Shown piece after piece: positions 1 to 10,486 of a stretch of 64,000 nucleotides of DNA (positions are counted from its first letter, which is position 1; each line of letters starts with the position of its first letter). Source of the DNA: Planctomycetales bacterium 71-10 (GTDB lineage Bacteria > Planctomycetota > Planctomycetia > Isosphaerales > Isosphaeraceae); contig MKTT01000098.1 of NCBI GenBank assembly GCA_001898385.1, positions 31,232 to 95,231 of the forward strand, in the 5' to 3' direction. Under the pieces are notes generated by a model that worked only from the letters and a program-made list of their open reading frames with translations, was not told the origin of the DNA and made no database searches. The position numbers and the translations under genes are program-made.

Positions 1-613
1 CGGAGACCGGCCGGCCGTAGTAGTTCATGTTGGCCCGCCAGTCGATCTGGAGGGTCCCCCCCTCGGCCGAGACGCCCGCGAAGACGCCCCGACTGTTGGA
101 GTAGGAGAGGATCTCCGACTTCAGGGCGATGTCGGTCCCGGCCTCGAACCGCTTGCCCACCGGCCCGGCCGCCGCGCCGACGTCGACGCCCAGGGTCAGC
201 TTGTCGCGGCCCTTGATGAAGCGGTCGAGCCCGCGCTGGGTCTGGAAGACCAGGATCAGGTCGGTCTTCTGGGCCCCGGCCTGGAAGCCGAAGCTGCCGC
301 CGACCAGGTGGATGAACACCGGGTTGCTCCACGAGCCGTCGGGCTGGTGGACCATGAGCAGGCCCCGGCCGAAGCGCGCGCCGATGACGAAGCCGGCCTT
401 GAACATGTTCGGGACGATGACGATGCCGCGGGCGTTGCGCATCACCAGCCGGGGCATGCCCGTCTTGGGGTTGCGCGTCACCTCGCTCATCGCCTGGATC
501 GACTGGCCGACCACCACGTCCGGGGGCTTCTGGGCCCGCGCCGGGGTCAGGGGGGCGAGGCCGAGGGCCAGGCACAAGGCGGCGAACCGCAGCCGCTTCG
601 GGGTCCGCATCAT
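1..613 (-). CDS. SYLF-domain (Ysc84-type) lipid-binding secreted protein, 3' end beyond window
   Basis: The reading frame is open from an ATG at 613 (a second ATG follows directly at 610) to the window edge, so the C-terminus is missing. Residues 1-27 look like a signal peptide ending in ARA. The rest matches the SYLF/Ysc84 family: a helical start (QSIQAMSEV), then the glycine-rich core with GFVIGARFGRG, WSNPVFIH and GGSFGFQAG, and later AAAGPVGKRFEAGTD and ILSYSNSRGVFAG. SYLF proteins bind lipids, in bacteria usually in the periplasm or outer membrane. It lies 130 bases beyond an NTF2-like gene on the same strand. The family call is firm; a specific role is not known. Confidence 0.85.
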   Translation of the reverse strand, partial: MMRTPKRLRFAALCLALGLAPLTPARAQKPPDVVVGQSIQAMSEVTRNPKTGMPRLVMRNARGIVIVPNMFKAGFVIGARFGRGLLMVHQPDGSWSNPVFIHLVGGSFGFQAGAQKTDLILVFQTQRGLDRFIKGRDKLTLGVDVGAAAGPVGKRFEAGTDIALKSEILSYSNSRGVFAGVSAEGGTLQIDWRANMNYYGRPVS

Positions 614-742
614 GGGGGTTCTCGCTTTCACGAAGGCCGCACCGAACGGGCGCCGCCGGTCGCGCGGGCGGCGGGATCTCGGGCGGCTTTTACAGCCGTT
701 CCGATTTCCCGTCAAGTCGAGCAGCCCGCGTGCCGACGGACG

Positions 743-1093
743 TCATCCGACCTGGACGAGATAGCTGACCAGCCGTCGTATCCGGCCCGACCGCATCTCG
801 AAGACGTCGCAGAAGGCCAGGTCCAGGGCGCCGCCGTCGGCCCGCTGGGCCCGCACGGTCCCCTCGGCGATCACCACGTCGGCCTCCTCGGTCAGCCTGG
901 ACACGGCGATGTCCGGGAGGCCGACGAAGCCCTCGCCCTCGATGTGGCCGTCGAACGCCTCCTTGCCGCGGATGCGGAAGTGGCCGGGGATCTCCCATTC
1001 CACGTCGTCGGTCAGGCAGGCCAGGATCCGGGCGTGGTCGCCGCGGCGGAAGGCTTCCATGTACTCCTCGACCGTCGCCTTGTTCGCGCTCAT
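743..1093 (-). CDS. NTF2-like / SnoaL-type small protein
   Basis: The protein has 116 residues, the normal size of a single cone-shaped NTF2-like domain. It begins with the typical helix (ATVEEYMEAFRRGD), followed by DDVEWEIPG and a long strand-rich C-terminus (VVIAEGTVRAQRADGG, FCDVFEMRSGRIRRL). Some members are isomerases or hydrolases; many have no known ligand. The start at 1093 has a purine-rich GAGGGA upstream. The gene follows the lipase-like gene by 24 bases on the same strand, so the two are probably co-transcribed. No catalytic residues can be assigned. Confidence 0.8.
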   Translation of the reverse strand: MSANKATVEEYMEAFRRGDHARILACLTDDVEWEIPGHFRIRGKEAFDGHIEGEGFVGLPDIAVSRLTEEADVVIAEGTVRAQRADGGALDLAFCDVFEMRSGRIRRLVSYLVQVG

Positions 1094-1117
1094 GGCTTCC
1101 CTCGTCGATTCGATGGG

Positions 1118-3043
1118 TCATCGGATGATGCGGAGGTCCAGCGGCTGGTCGTCGCGGGCGATCTCCGGCCGGGCCCGGGGGTCGGAGACGGCCTCGTCGA
1201 AGCGGAGCGGCGTCCGGCCCTCGGGGCGGGCGACGCGCTCGGGGGGCGTCCGGCCCGAGGCCAGCGCGGCGGCCTCGGCTGCGTACTCGTCGTAATGGAG
1301 GGCCAGGACCCGACGCATCTCGACGATGGCGGGCTCGACCTCCTGGGCGCTGTGGCCGCTGGAGACGACCAGCTCCGACATCGCGCCGTCGAGGTGGGCG
1401 CTGAGGTACGGCACGACGCCGTCGCCGCCGGTCGGGAGCGGCTCCTTGCCGTCGTAGCCGATGATCGAGTGGTACGGGACGTCCTCGCGCATGGGGAGCT
1501 TGGAGATCGCCTGGAGCACCGGGTTGGTCAGGCCGAGCTGCGCGACGCTGGTGGCGTAGCGGCGGTTGCGGAAGTCCCAGCCCACGTCGTCGCCGCCGTT
1601 GAGCTTCGCCAGCGCCCCCTGGATGTCCACCACCTCCTTCGGCACGCGGATCAGCCGCGAGGCGATCCGGCCGACCCAGGCGTCGCCCATCGGGCTGCCG
1701 TGGTGCGGCGTCGCCACGAAGACGACCCGGTCGACCGTCGGCACCGGCGCGAAGAACATGGAGTCCATCAGCATCCGCTTCGGCTCGTCGGCCAGGGCGA
1801 CCTCGTCGGGCGACTTGCTCGACGCCGCCTTCCAGAGCGCGTCGCCGCTGTCCGTGACCATCAGCCGCGAGAGCAGCCCCCCCATGCTGTGGCCGATCAG
1901 GACCATGTGGTCGAACGCCGGATCCCGCCCCTGGGGGTCCAAGTCGTCGCGGATCGTGACCAGCGACGATCGCAGGCGGGCGGCCGACGTCAGGATGGGG
2001 TTCCCCGTCGAGTAGAAGAACATCCAGAACTGGTAGCGCTTGCGCAATTCCGGGTCGCCGCGCAATTCATTGATCGCGTCGGCCCACGCGCCGGGGCTGG
2101 ACATCAGCCCGTGGACGAAGACGACGGGGATCTTGCCCGGCTGGTACGGGTCCATCATGAAGACGCCCGTCTTGCCGTCGTACTCCGAGGGATACAGGAC
2201 GCCGAGCCGGCCGACGAGGTCGAGGTTCCCCTCGTGGAACTGGCGGGCGATTCCGATGGTCATGTCGTAGGCCAGCGGCATCGTCGGGCCGCCGTCGGGC
2301 GTCCAGGTCATGTCGGGGTCGACCACCGGGTCGTGAAGCTCCAGCACCGCCGGCGGCTCGCCCGCGCGGCCGGGCCGGATCACGGCCGACGCCGATCGGA
2401 ACAGTTGCGCCGGGAAGTGCTTCTCGGACGGGTCGGTGACGTCGACCGCCCCCTCCAGGGTCCGCTGCTTGGCCTCGACGGGCCGGGCCATCCGGATCAC
2501 CACCGGCGCGCCCACGCCGCCGCGGCCGACCGCCTTGTGGAAGCCCTTCACCTCGAACTCCCGCGACGGGACGACCTCCTGCCACAGCGCCGCGTCGTAC
2601 AGGCCGATGCGCCCCGACACGCCGATCCCCGACTGCCGCAGGGCCTCGGCCCAGCCCACCCCCTTCTCGGACTTGGAGCGGCGGTCGGCCGTCGTCAGCA
2701 TGTACTCGATCGCGCGGCGGTAGGCGTCGCGGGCGTCGGCGTGCTCGGGCGTCGGCTCGGCCTCGGCCCCCCCCTCGGCGACGACCGGCAGCGCCTCCAG
2801 GGCGGCGTCGCGGAAGTAGGTGATCGCCCAGCGGGCGTGCTTGCGGTCCAGCTCCAGCCCGGTGCGGATCAGGGCGTGCGCCCGGATGTTCTGCGCCGGC
2901 GCGCCCGAGGACGTCTCGACGACCTCGTGGGTCTCGCGGCCGATCACCGACTTCTGGTGCACGACGATCGACGCGCAGCCGCCCGCCGACGCCCACGCGC
3001 ACGCCGCCGCCAGCAACCAGGCGCCTCGCCACCGCCGCATCAT
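1118..3043 (-). CDS. Lipase-like alpha/beta hydrolase, putative lipoprotein
   Basis: A 641-residue protein with an N-terminal hydrophobic segment (about 7-21) followed by AGG-Cys23, a weak lipobox, so it is probably a secreted lipoprotein. The alpha/beta hydrolase core is in the second half: PVVFVHGLMSSP near 306-317 supplies the oxyanion-hole region, and GHSMGG (nucleophile Ser386) is the lipase elbow. VFVATPHHGSPMGD and the late GHSAQEVEP segment resemble lipase and PGAP1-type proteins. The frame stays open upstream to 3277, but that part would overlap the permease gene and lacks a signal, so the ATG-ATG at 3043/3040 is preferred. The substrate is unknown; an ester or lipid is likely. Confidence 0.8.
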   Translation of the reverse strand: MMRRWRGAWLLAAACAWASAGGCASIVVHQKSVIGRETHEVVETSSGAPAQNIRAHALIRTGLELDRKHARWAITYFRDAALEALPVVAEGGAEAEPTPEHADARDAYRRAIEYMLTTADRRSKSEKGVGWAEALRQSGIGVSGRIGLYDAALWQEVVPSREFEVKGFHKAVGRGGVGAPVVIRMARPVEAKQRTLEGAVDVTDPSEKHFPAQLFRSASAVIRPGRAGEPPAVLELHDPVVDPDMTWTPDGGPTMPLAYDMTIGIARQFHEGNLDLVGRLGVLYPSEYDGKTGVFMMDPYQPGKIPVVFVHGLMSSPGAWADAINELRGDPELRKRYQFWMFFYSTGNPILTSAARLRSSLVTIRDDLDPQGRDPAFDHMVLIGHSMGGLLSRLMVTDSGDALWKAASSKSPDEVALADEPKRMLMDSMFFAPVPTVDRVVFVATPHHGSPMGDAWVGRIASRLIRVPKEVVDIQGALAKLNGGDDVGWDFRNRRYATSVAQLGLTNPVLQAISKLPMREDVPYHSIIGYDGKEPLPTGGDGVVPYLSAHLDGAMSELVVSSGHSAQEVEPAIVEMRRVLALHYDEYAAEAAALASGRTPPERVARPEGRTPLRFDEAVSDPRARPEIARDDQPLDLRIIR

Positions 3044-3114
3044 AGCCGGGATCCCCCCGCGGCCGGACCGCCGCATTCGACAGGAATTCGCGGGGATCTT
3101 AGCGAGTCTCCCGA

Positions 3115-4971
3115 TCATGTCTGCGCGAGTTCTCGGTCGGCCGGCGTGGGGAACGTGGGCCTCCCGACGGCCGCGTCGAACGACCGCGCCAGCGACGTTA
3201 AATAAAGGATGGACCCGGCCCCGGCCGCGGCCGGCGCGGCGAGGAACGTCAGCATGACCCCCCGCGCCCCGAGCCACCGCCCCAGCGTCCAGCCCTCCAG
3301 CGGCGTGAACGGCCCGCCCGCCGCGGCGGCCCGCAGGTCCTCATACGAGAACAGCGACGCCGCGGCGACGGCGGCCGGGACCAGCGTCAGCACGGCGGCC
3401 GACGCCGCGACCGTCGCGATCGCCCCGGGCCATCGCGACGGGTCGAGCGGCCACCGCTCGTCCTCCGGCCGGAGGCCCTGGGCCACGCCCATCGCCGCGA
3501 ACAGGGGCGTGGACGCGACGATCCACGCGATCGCCGCCAGGAACCCCAGCGGGTGGACCGCCCCCGACGCCAGCCCCAGCCCCCACAGGATCAGGAGGAG
3601 GGCGATCGTCTCGCGCCCCCGCCAGAGCGCCCCCAGCACCTTCCCCCGGACGATCTCGCCGCCGGTCAGCGGGGTCGCCAGCAGGCCGGACCAGGTGTCG
3701 CGCCGGCGCTCCCGGGTGATCCCCTCGACGCCGAAGGCGCAGGCGGCCGTCGCCAGCCCCAGCGCGAGGAACGACGTGAACTGCCGCAGCGCCAGGTTGA
3801 ACTCCAGCCGCGCCTGCCCCGGCGCCGGGTCGGCGGACGAGCCCGAGACCAATCGCTCGGCGAGCACCCGAGTCAGCGGGTTCAGCGGCGGCATCCGGTC
3901 CGCCTCGGCCGAGGGCCCGTAGCCGCGCTCGGCCAGCTCGACGAACGCGGGCCCCGCATACCACCCCACGCCGACGGCCAGCAGCGCCATCCACGCCAGC
4001 CGCGTCAGGCCGGAGGCCAGCCTCGCGGCGCGGTTGCGGGCGCGGTAGGCGTACCTCTCGTTCCAGAACACCGGGTCGGTCCCGCACGGGCGTCGCGTCG
4101 GCGGCCGGCGGTTCGCCTCGCGCAGCGCCCGCAGCGCGCCCGACCGGCCTTCCACGTCGTACAGGGCCCGCGACGCCGGCCGCAGCCGCGCGATCGCCCA
4201 GGCCGTGAACCCGGCGGCCACCGCGACCTGGATCGCGGCCATCCGGAACACCCCCTCCACCAGCCCCCACGGCCTCGGCATGACGCCGACCAGGTTCTCC
4301 GCCAGGCCGAACGGCCCGCCGTCGAGCGCCCACAGCAGGGGCGTCATGGCCCACGTCGGGAGCGGCGGCAGGAACGCGGCGCGGAGCATCAGCAGCGTCG
4401 CCGGGCCGACGAACAGGGCGTAGAACAGCCCCGCCGCCGCCACCCCCGCGCGCACCGCCGTCCGCGAGCCCACCGACGCCGCGACCGACAGCGCCGCGAC
4501 CTCCACCGCCGTCGTCGCCAGGCCGATGCAGGCCAGCCACGGCAGCCACGGGTCGGCCCCCCCCAGGTAGACCAGCAGCACCATCACCGGGACCGTCGCC
4601 AGGGCCGCGTTCGCGAACCGGAAGAGGCTCGCCGCCATCACGCCCAGGATGATCTCCGCCGACGACAGCCGCGTCGCCAGCAGCGAGTCCAGCGTCTTGC
4701 CGTCCCGCTCCGACGCGATCGCGCGGGCCGTCGGCAGCGTGAAGCCGGCCGCGAGGAACCCCTGCACCGCCACCAGGACCCCGAACGCCGCCCTCGCGAA
4801 CCTCGCCGACCCCCGCACCGACGCCCGGTCCAGCCCGTACCAGTCCCAGGCCGCGAGGCAGCCCACCACCGACGCCCCGGCCAGCGCCGCCGCCAGCAGC
4901 CGGTCCCGGAACAGCGCCGCCCGGCCGATCGAGACGACGTACTCCCTCCTGAAGACGGCCCAGGTCGACAT
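3115..4971 (-). CDS. ABC-2 type transporter permease with duplicated permease unit
   Basis: A 618-residue multi-spanning membrane protein. Two copies of the ABC-2 permease signature are visible: ASERDGKTLDSLLATRLS with SSAEIILGVMAASL near residues 85-115, and TRERRRDTWSGLLATPLT with GGEIVRGKVLGALW near 430-460. Each is preceded by an N-terminal FRREY or WNERYAYR-type segment and followed by hydrophobic helices. The protein therefore looks like two permease halves fused in tandem. No ATP-binding subunit is encoded next to it; the partner must be elsewhere. The lipase-like gene starts 71 bases downstream on the same strand. The transported substrate cannot be read from the sequence. Confidence 0.8.
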   Translation of the reverse strand: MSTWAVFRREYVVSIGRAALFRDRLLAAALAGASVVGCLAAWDWYGLDRASVRGSARFARAAFGVLVAVQGFLAAGFTLPTARAIASERDGKTLDSLLATRLSSAEIILGVMAASLFRFANAALATVPVMVLLVYLGGADPWLPWLACIGLATTAVEVAALSVAASVGSRTAVRAGVAAAGLFYALFVGPATLLMLRAAFLPPLPTWAMTPLLWALDGGPFGLAENLVGVMPRPWGLVEGVFRMAAIQVAVAAGFTAWAIARLRPASRALYDVEGRSGALRALREANRRPPTRRPCGTDPVFWNERYAYRARNRAARLASGLTRLAWMALLAVGVGWYAGPAFVELAERGYGPSAEADRMPPLNPLTRVLAERLVSGSSADPAPGQARLEFNLALRQFTSFLALGLATAACAFGVEGITRERRRDTWSGLLATPLTGGEIVRGKVLGALWRGRETIALLLILWGLGLASGAVHPLGFLAAIAWIVASTPLFAAMGVAQGLRPEDERWPLDPSRWPGAIATVAASAAVLTLVPAAVAAASLFSYEDLRAAAAGGPFTPLEGWTLGRWLGARGVMLTFLAAPAAAGAGSILYLTSLARSFDAAVGRPTFPTPADRELAQT

Positions 4972-5113
4972 CGACGCGGCCTCGCGGGGCTGGCGACATT
5001 TGTAAGACGTCGTCGATTAGACGCCCTTCCCTGGGTCGCGGCAAGGCCGAAGCGGGGGAAAAGTCGCGGCGGACGTGGACGCCGGCGGGCTTGCGGCCAC
5101 TATCCTCGTGACG

Positions 5114-5674
5114 ATGCGAAACCACGACCCGACCGACGGCGACCTGGTCGCGGCGGCCCGAGGGGGCGACCGCGAGGCGTTCGGCCTGCTCTACGACCGG
5201 CATGCGCGGCTCGTCCGGGCCGTGGCGCTGGCCGAAGGCGTGGGGCTCCAGGACGTCGCCGACGCGGTCCAGGAGGCGTTCCTGCGGGCGTACCGCAACC
5301 TCCATCGGCTGCACGACCCGGAGCGGTTCGGGGCGTGGGCCGTCGGCGTCGTCCGGCAGGTGGCCCGCGAGCGGCGGCGGTCTCGCCGTCGCGACCGCCA
5401 TCGGTTCGTCGGCGACGCCGCGGCCGACGTCGGCTTCGAGCCGGGCGTCGCCGCGGCGGTGCAGACGGCCGAGGAGGTCGAACTGCTGATGCGGCGGCTC
5501 GCGGACCTCCCGGACCGCGAGCGCCTGGCGGTCCACGCCTTCTTCCTGGAAGGCCGCGACGCCTCGCGCACCGCCGCCCTGCTGAAGCTCTCGCGCTCCG
5601 GCGTCTACGCCCTGCTCTCCCGCGCGCTGGCCAGGCTGGCGGCGGGCGTCCGCGACCGTGCGGAGGAGGATTGA
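5114..5674 (+). CDS. ECF-family RNA polymerase sigma factor
   Basis: A 186-residue protein of normal ECF length. Region 2 starts with GDLVAAARGGDREAFGLLYDRH and continues through VADAVQEAFLRAYRN, the core-binding and -10 recognition helices. Region 4 is at about 125-180, with LPDRERLAV and the helix-turn-helix SRTAALLKLSRSGVYALLSRAL. The ATG at 5114 is chosen because the conserved N-terminus follows at once; GTG at 5108 is also in frame. Its TGA stop directly abuts the ATG of the anti-sigma gene, so the two are translationally coupled. The cognate promoter and signal are unknown. Confidence 0.9.
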   Translation: MRNHDPTDGDLVAAARGGDREAFGLLYDRHARLVRAVALAEGVGLQDVADAVQEAFLRAYRNLHRLHDPERFGAWAVGVVRQVARERRRSRRRDRHRFVGDAAADVGFEPGVAAAVQTAEEVELLMRRLADLPDRERLAVHAFFLEGRDASRTAALLKLSRSGVYALLSRALARLAAGVRDRAEED

Positions 5675-7039
5675 ATGGCCTGCCCGTCCCGCGATCGGCT
5701 GGCCCGCGCCGCGCTCGGGCTGGATCAGGATGTCTCGGACCACCTGGCGGGTTGCCCCGACTGCCGGGCGGAGTCGGCGGCGATGCGATCCGTGCTCGAC
5801 CGGTTGGCCGAAGGCCACGCCGCCCTCGAACGCGGGCACGACGTGGCGCGAGAGCGTTTGCTGTCGCTCCTGCCGGACGAGGCCCCGCGGCCGGAGCCGG
5901 CGTGGGGCTGGGCTTCATTCACCGAATGGATGGGAGGGTCGACGATGAGGCGAAGGATGGTGTTCGGCGGCCTGGGGACGTTCGGCGTTCTGATGATTGC
6001 CCTGCTGGGCGTGGTGTTCGTCGCCGGCCGCGCGTCGGCGATGGACGCGGTGGCGGAGGCGGTCCGCAAGGCGAGGTCATATAAATTCACGATGACGATC
6101 GAGGCCGGCGGTCCGCACGACGATGGATCGCCTCGGCTGCTAATCGCCAGGACGCGGGTTGCCAGGGGGGCCGACGGATCGATCCGAGCCGAATCGGAAG
6201 GTCCCCCGGATACGGTGCAGATCATCCCCTCGGGACGGCCAGGCGTCGAGATCGATCGGACGGCGAAGAGGTTCATTCGCCGGCCCGCCCAACTTGGGAA
6301 GACCTCGCCGCTCTGGATGATTGAAGGGCTGGCTGCATACACCGGCGACGCCGACAGGGATCTAGGCCGCAAGGATATCGACGGCAAGGCCGCCCGTGGT
6401 TTCCTGATCGCTTCCGAGAAGATCGACCCGGACGCTCACCACGGGTCGGTGGAAATCTGGGTGGACTCCGTCTCCAACCTGCCCGTGCAGCTTGGCTTCA
6501 CGATTCCCCATGACTCCACCCCATTCGCCGCCCGCCTGCACGACTTCGCCTGGGACGTCGACCTCGCGCCCGGGCTCTTCGACACGACCCCGCCGGAGGG
6601 CTACGCCGACGTCACGCCCGTTCCGCCGAAGCTGGACGATTCCGTGACGAAGATCGTCGAGGGCCTGAAGATCTACGCGAAGTACGCCGGGGGCCATTAC
6701 CCCAGGGTGACGATGCTCTACGGCGACGTGACGCGCGACGAACTGGTCAGGCTGAGCGGGGCCCCCTACCCTCCCAGGAAGGCCGCCGACTCCCAGGATG
6801 CCAGGCTCTGGGACGTCTACAAGGGGGTTGAGGGCTTCGCCCGGATCAACTCCATCCTCCGCGACAACCCCGACGCCGCCTATCACGGCAAGACCGTCGG
6901 GCCCGAGGATAAAGACAAAGTCTTGCTCCGCTGGAAGGCGGATGAGGAGGGGGGCTATCACGTCCTCTTCGGCGACCTTCGCTTCGAGACGATGGGTCTC
7001 GCCCGCCTGAGGATGCTGGAGCGGAAGCCGGCCGGGTGA
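5675..7039 (+). CDS. ZAS-type membrane anti-sigma factor with LolA-like sensor domain
   Basis: A 454-residue single-pass membrane protein. The cytoplasmic N-terminus carries the zinc anti-sigma motif His23-x3-Cys27-x2-Cys30 (HLAGCPDC). A transmembrane helix lies at about 94-116. From AMDAVAEAVRKARSYKFTM on, the extracytoplasmic part resembles LolA/LolB-like or DUF2092-type domains that bind hydrophobic ligands or act as sensors. It starts immediately after the sigma gene stop, the usual layout of a regulator and its inhibitor. Release of the sigma factor on an envelope signal is inferred from this architecture. The long outer domain is a feature seen in planctomycete ECF systems. Confidence 0.8.
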   Translation: MACPSRDRLARAALGLDQDVSDHLAGCPDCRAESAAMRSVLDRLAEGHAALERGHDVARERLLSLLPDEAPRPEPAWGWASFTEWMGGSTMRRRMVFGGLGTFGVLMIALLGVVFVAGRASAMDAVAEAVRKARSYKFTMTIEAGGPHDDGSPRLLIARTRVARGADGSIRAESEGPPDTVQIIPSGRPGVEIDRTAKRFIRRPAQLGKTSPLWMIEGLAAYTGDADRDLGRKDIDGKAARGFLIASEKIDPDAHHGSVEIWVDSVSNLPVQLGFTIPHDSTPFAARLHDFAWDVDLAPGLFDTTPPEGYADVTPVPPKLDDSVTKIVEGLKIYAKYAGGHYPRVTMLYGDVTRDELVRLSGAPYPPRKAADSQDARLWDVYKGVEGFARINSILRDNPDAAYHGKTVGPEDKDKVLLRWKADEEGGYHVLFGDLRFETMGLARLRMLERKPAG

Positions 7040-7061
7040 TCGACGCGCCTGCGCCGCCGGC

Positions 7062-8615
<1,554 letters not shown>

Positions 8616-8719
8616 GCCCCACGCGCCCCCGCTCGAACTCCCCCCGGGGTAAGCAAGCCCCGCGGCGGTAAGCCATTGTGATGGGGGCGGGGGGGGAAAT
8701 CAACCGCGGCGCGCGGCCC

Positions 8720-8938
8720 TCAGCGCGCCGGCGGTGCCGGCCTGGCCGCGGCCGCGGGGGGCGCGACGGGGAACAGGACCGAGCCGGCCCAGGACAGGAC
8801 GCCGAGGAGCACGACCCCCAGGATCAGGCTCCCCACGATCAGCCGCTTCTCGACCGGCAGCAGCGGCTCGTACGGGATGGCGGCCATCGCCTCGCCGATC
8901 GTCTCCCGCCCCTCGGCCTCGGGTGTCGCGCCGCCCAT
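8720..8938 (-). CDS. Small single-pass membrane protein coupled to the YeiH-type transporter
   Basis: A 72-residue protein with one clear membrane helix at about 34-56 (LIVGSLILGVVLLGVLSWAG) and a proline-alanine-rich tail. Its ATG at 938 of this kilobase follows the transporter stop after a single base, so translation is almost certainly coupled to it. I do not recognise a family. The position suggests an accessory subunit or stabiliser of the transporter, which is inference from context only. Confidence 0.6.
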   Translation of the reverse strand: MGGATPEAEGRETIGEAMAAIPYEPLLPVEKRLIVGSLILGVVLLGVLSWAGSVLFPVAPPAAAARPAPPAR

Positions 8939-8939
8939 T

Positions 8940-10382
8940 TCAGAGCCCTCCGCCGATGATCGGCGGCCTCGCCCCGTGGAAGAACAGCCACGAGATCGCC
9001 AGGCCGATCCAGATGATGAAGCCCGCCAGGCTGACGACGTACACCAGCGCCAGCCGGCCGATCCCCTCCGCCCAGAGCCGCTTCAGGTCGGCCGCCATGC
9101 CGATCGTGAAGAACGTCATGGCGAAGAACAGGCCGCGCAACGGCTCCGTCCGGGCGGTCGCCGCGGAGAGGCCCCCGGCCAGGTCGGGCCTGGTCAGCGC
9201 CAGGGCGAGGAAGCCGAGGAACAGCGCGAAGTACCCCAGGACGAAGGCCGGGAACCGCTTCAGGACTTCGAGCACCGGCGGCCTCGCCCCGGCCTCTCGC
9301 TCGATCCCGTAGGCCCAGACCAGCGACAGGACCATCGCCCAGACGCCGATGAACAGGTCGATGAACACCTTCACCGTCGTCGTGGTCGTGAGCATCCAGC
9401 CCGGCTCGTACGCCACGCCGCCCTCCAGCGCCCGGGCGTTGATGAGGGCCTCGGTCACGGCCCCGCTCGCGACGGCCGCGCCGTCGGTCTTGACCGCCAG
9501 GCCCATCCACGCCGCGGCCACCAGGGGCTCGTCCGACAGGAACTCGCGGGCCGCCAGCGGCAGGATCAGCAGCTCGAACACCGAGAAGATCACCACCAGC
9601 GAGGAGACCATCACCGGCACGATCGGCCGGGCGCGGATCGCCGCCCCAGTCGTGATCGCCGCCGAGACGCCGCAGATCGAGATCCCCGAGGCCAGCGGCG
9701 CCGCCCATTCCCGGCTGAACTTGAAGTACTTCCGCGCGATGAAGTAGACGAGGGCCCAGTAGATCAGGTACGCCTCCACGATCGCCGCGAAGCCGCGGAA
9801 CATGATCGACGAGACGAGCCCGGACGCCGCCGCCGCCTTGACGCCGAGCCCCGCCCCCAGCAGCACGATCGCCGTCTTGATGAACCATTCCGAGCGCGCC
9901 GCCGGGGCCAGCCGGGCCGCGGACCGCGGCAGGACGTTCCCCACGAAGAGGCCCGCCAGCAGGGCGACGAGGAACCCCGCCTCGCCGGTCAGCCCCATCG
10001 ACCACGAGATCCCCATCGCCGCCCGCTTGTCCGTGGTCTGCGCGATGTACGCGTAATGCCCCAGCACCAGGCTCAGGGCGCTGAGCCAGAACACGCCCGT
10101 GAAGCCCACGGCGAACGCCTTCACGTCGAGCCGACGCAGGGCGACGCACGCCCCCAGCAACCCGAGGAGCAGCAGGTAGGTCAGGAAGAGGCTGACGACG
10201 CCCGGGAGCCCGGCGTACGCCGCCGACGCCGGCCGCACGGCGTCCCCGACGTTGAGCCAGACCTTCGGCGTCGCGACCCAGCCGAGCAGGTCCACGCCGG
10301 CCGCCGCGGGCAGCGCGATCAGCACCACGGCGATGCCGAGCCACACCGCGAACCAATCTTCCGAGTTGAACCAGGATCGCAT
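8940..10382 (-). CDS. YeiH/UPF0324-family putative sulfate exporter
   Basis: A 480-residue protein with many hydrophobic helices across its length. The stretch from FIKTAIVLLGAGLGVK through EWAAPLASGISICGVSAAI and the later FFAMTFFTIGMAADLKRL match the YeiH (PSE family) pattern, in which conserved helices carry the ICGxSA motif. Members are annotated as putative anion or sulfate exporters. This copy is longer than the usual 330-350 residues, with about 120 extra N-terminal residues containing additional helices. The gene heads a two-gene unit with the small membrane protein. The substrate is not shown by the sequence. Confidence 0.8.
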   Translation of the reverse strand: MRSWFNSEDWFAVWLGIAVVLIALPAAAGVDLLGWVATPKVWLNVGDAVRPASAAYAGLPGVVSLFLTYLLLLGLLGACVALRRLDVKAFAVGFTGVFWLSALSLVLGHYAYIAQTTDKRAAMGISWSMGLTGEAGFLVALLAGLFVGNVLPRSAARLAPAARSEWFIKTAIVLLGAGLGVKAAAASGLVSSIMFRGFAAIVEAYLIYWALVYFIARKYFKFSREWAAPLASGISICGVSAAITTGAAIRARPIVPVMVSSLVVIFSVFELLILPLAAREFLSDEPLVAAAWMGLAVKTDGAAVASGAVTEALINARALEGGVAYEPGWMLTTTTTVKVFIDLFIGVWAMVLSLVWAYGIEREAGARPPVLEVLKRFPAFVLGYFALFLGFLALALTRPDLAGGLSAATARTEPLRGLFFAMTFFTIGMAADLKRLWAEGIGRLALVYVVSLAGFIIWIGLAISWLFFHGARPPIIGGGL

Positions 10383-10486
10383 CGAGATCTTCCCCGGATG
10401 GGAGGCGGGAGGTCGAGTCCAGGGTGGGGGAGTCTTTTATGCAGCGCGCGACGAGCCGTGTCAAGGACCCGGGGGGGCCCGTCCGC

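Noticed and set aside
308..3205. Long plus-strand open frame of 965 codons opposite the lipase-like gene
   Set aside because: Low-complexity arginine/glycine-rich composition typical of frames antisense to GC-rich genes; the minus-strand genes here have recognisable domains.
3553..6084. Plus-strand open frame of 843 codons opposite the permease and across the sigma gene
   Set aside because: Same antisense artefact; it conflicts with the clear permease, sigma and anti-sigma genes.
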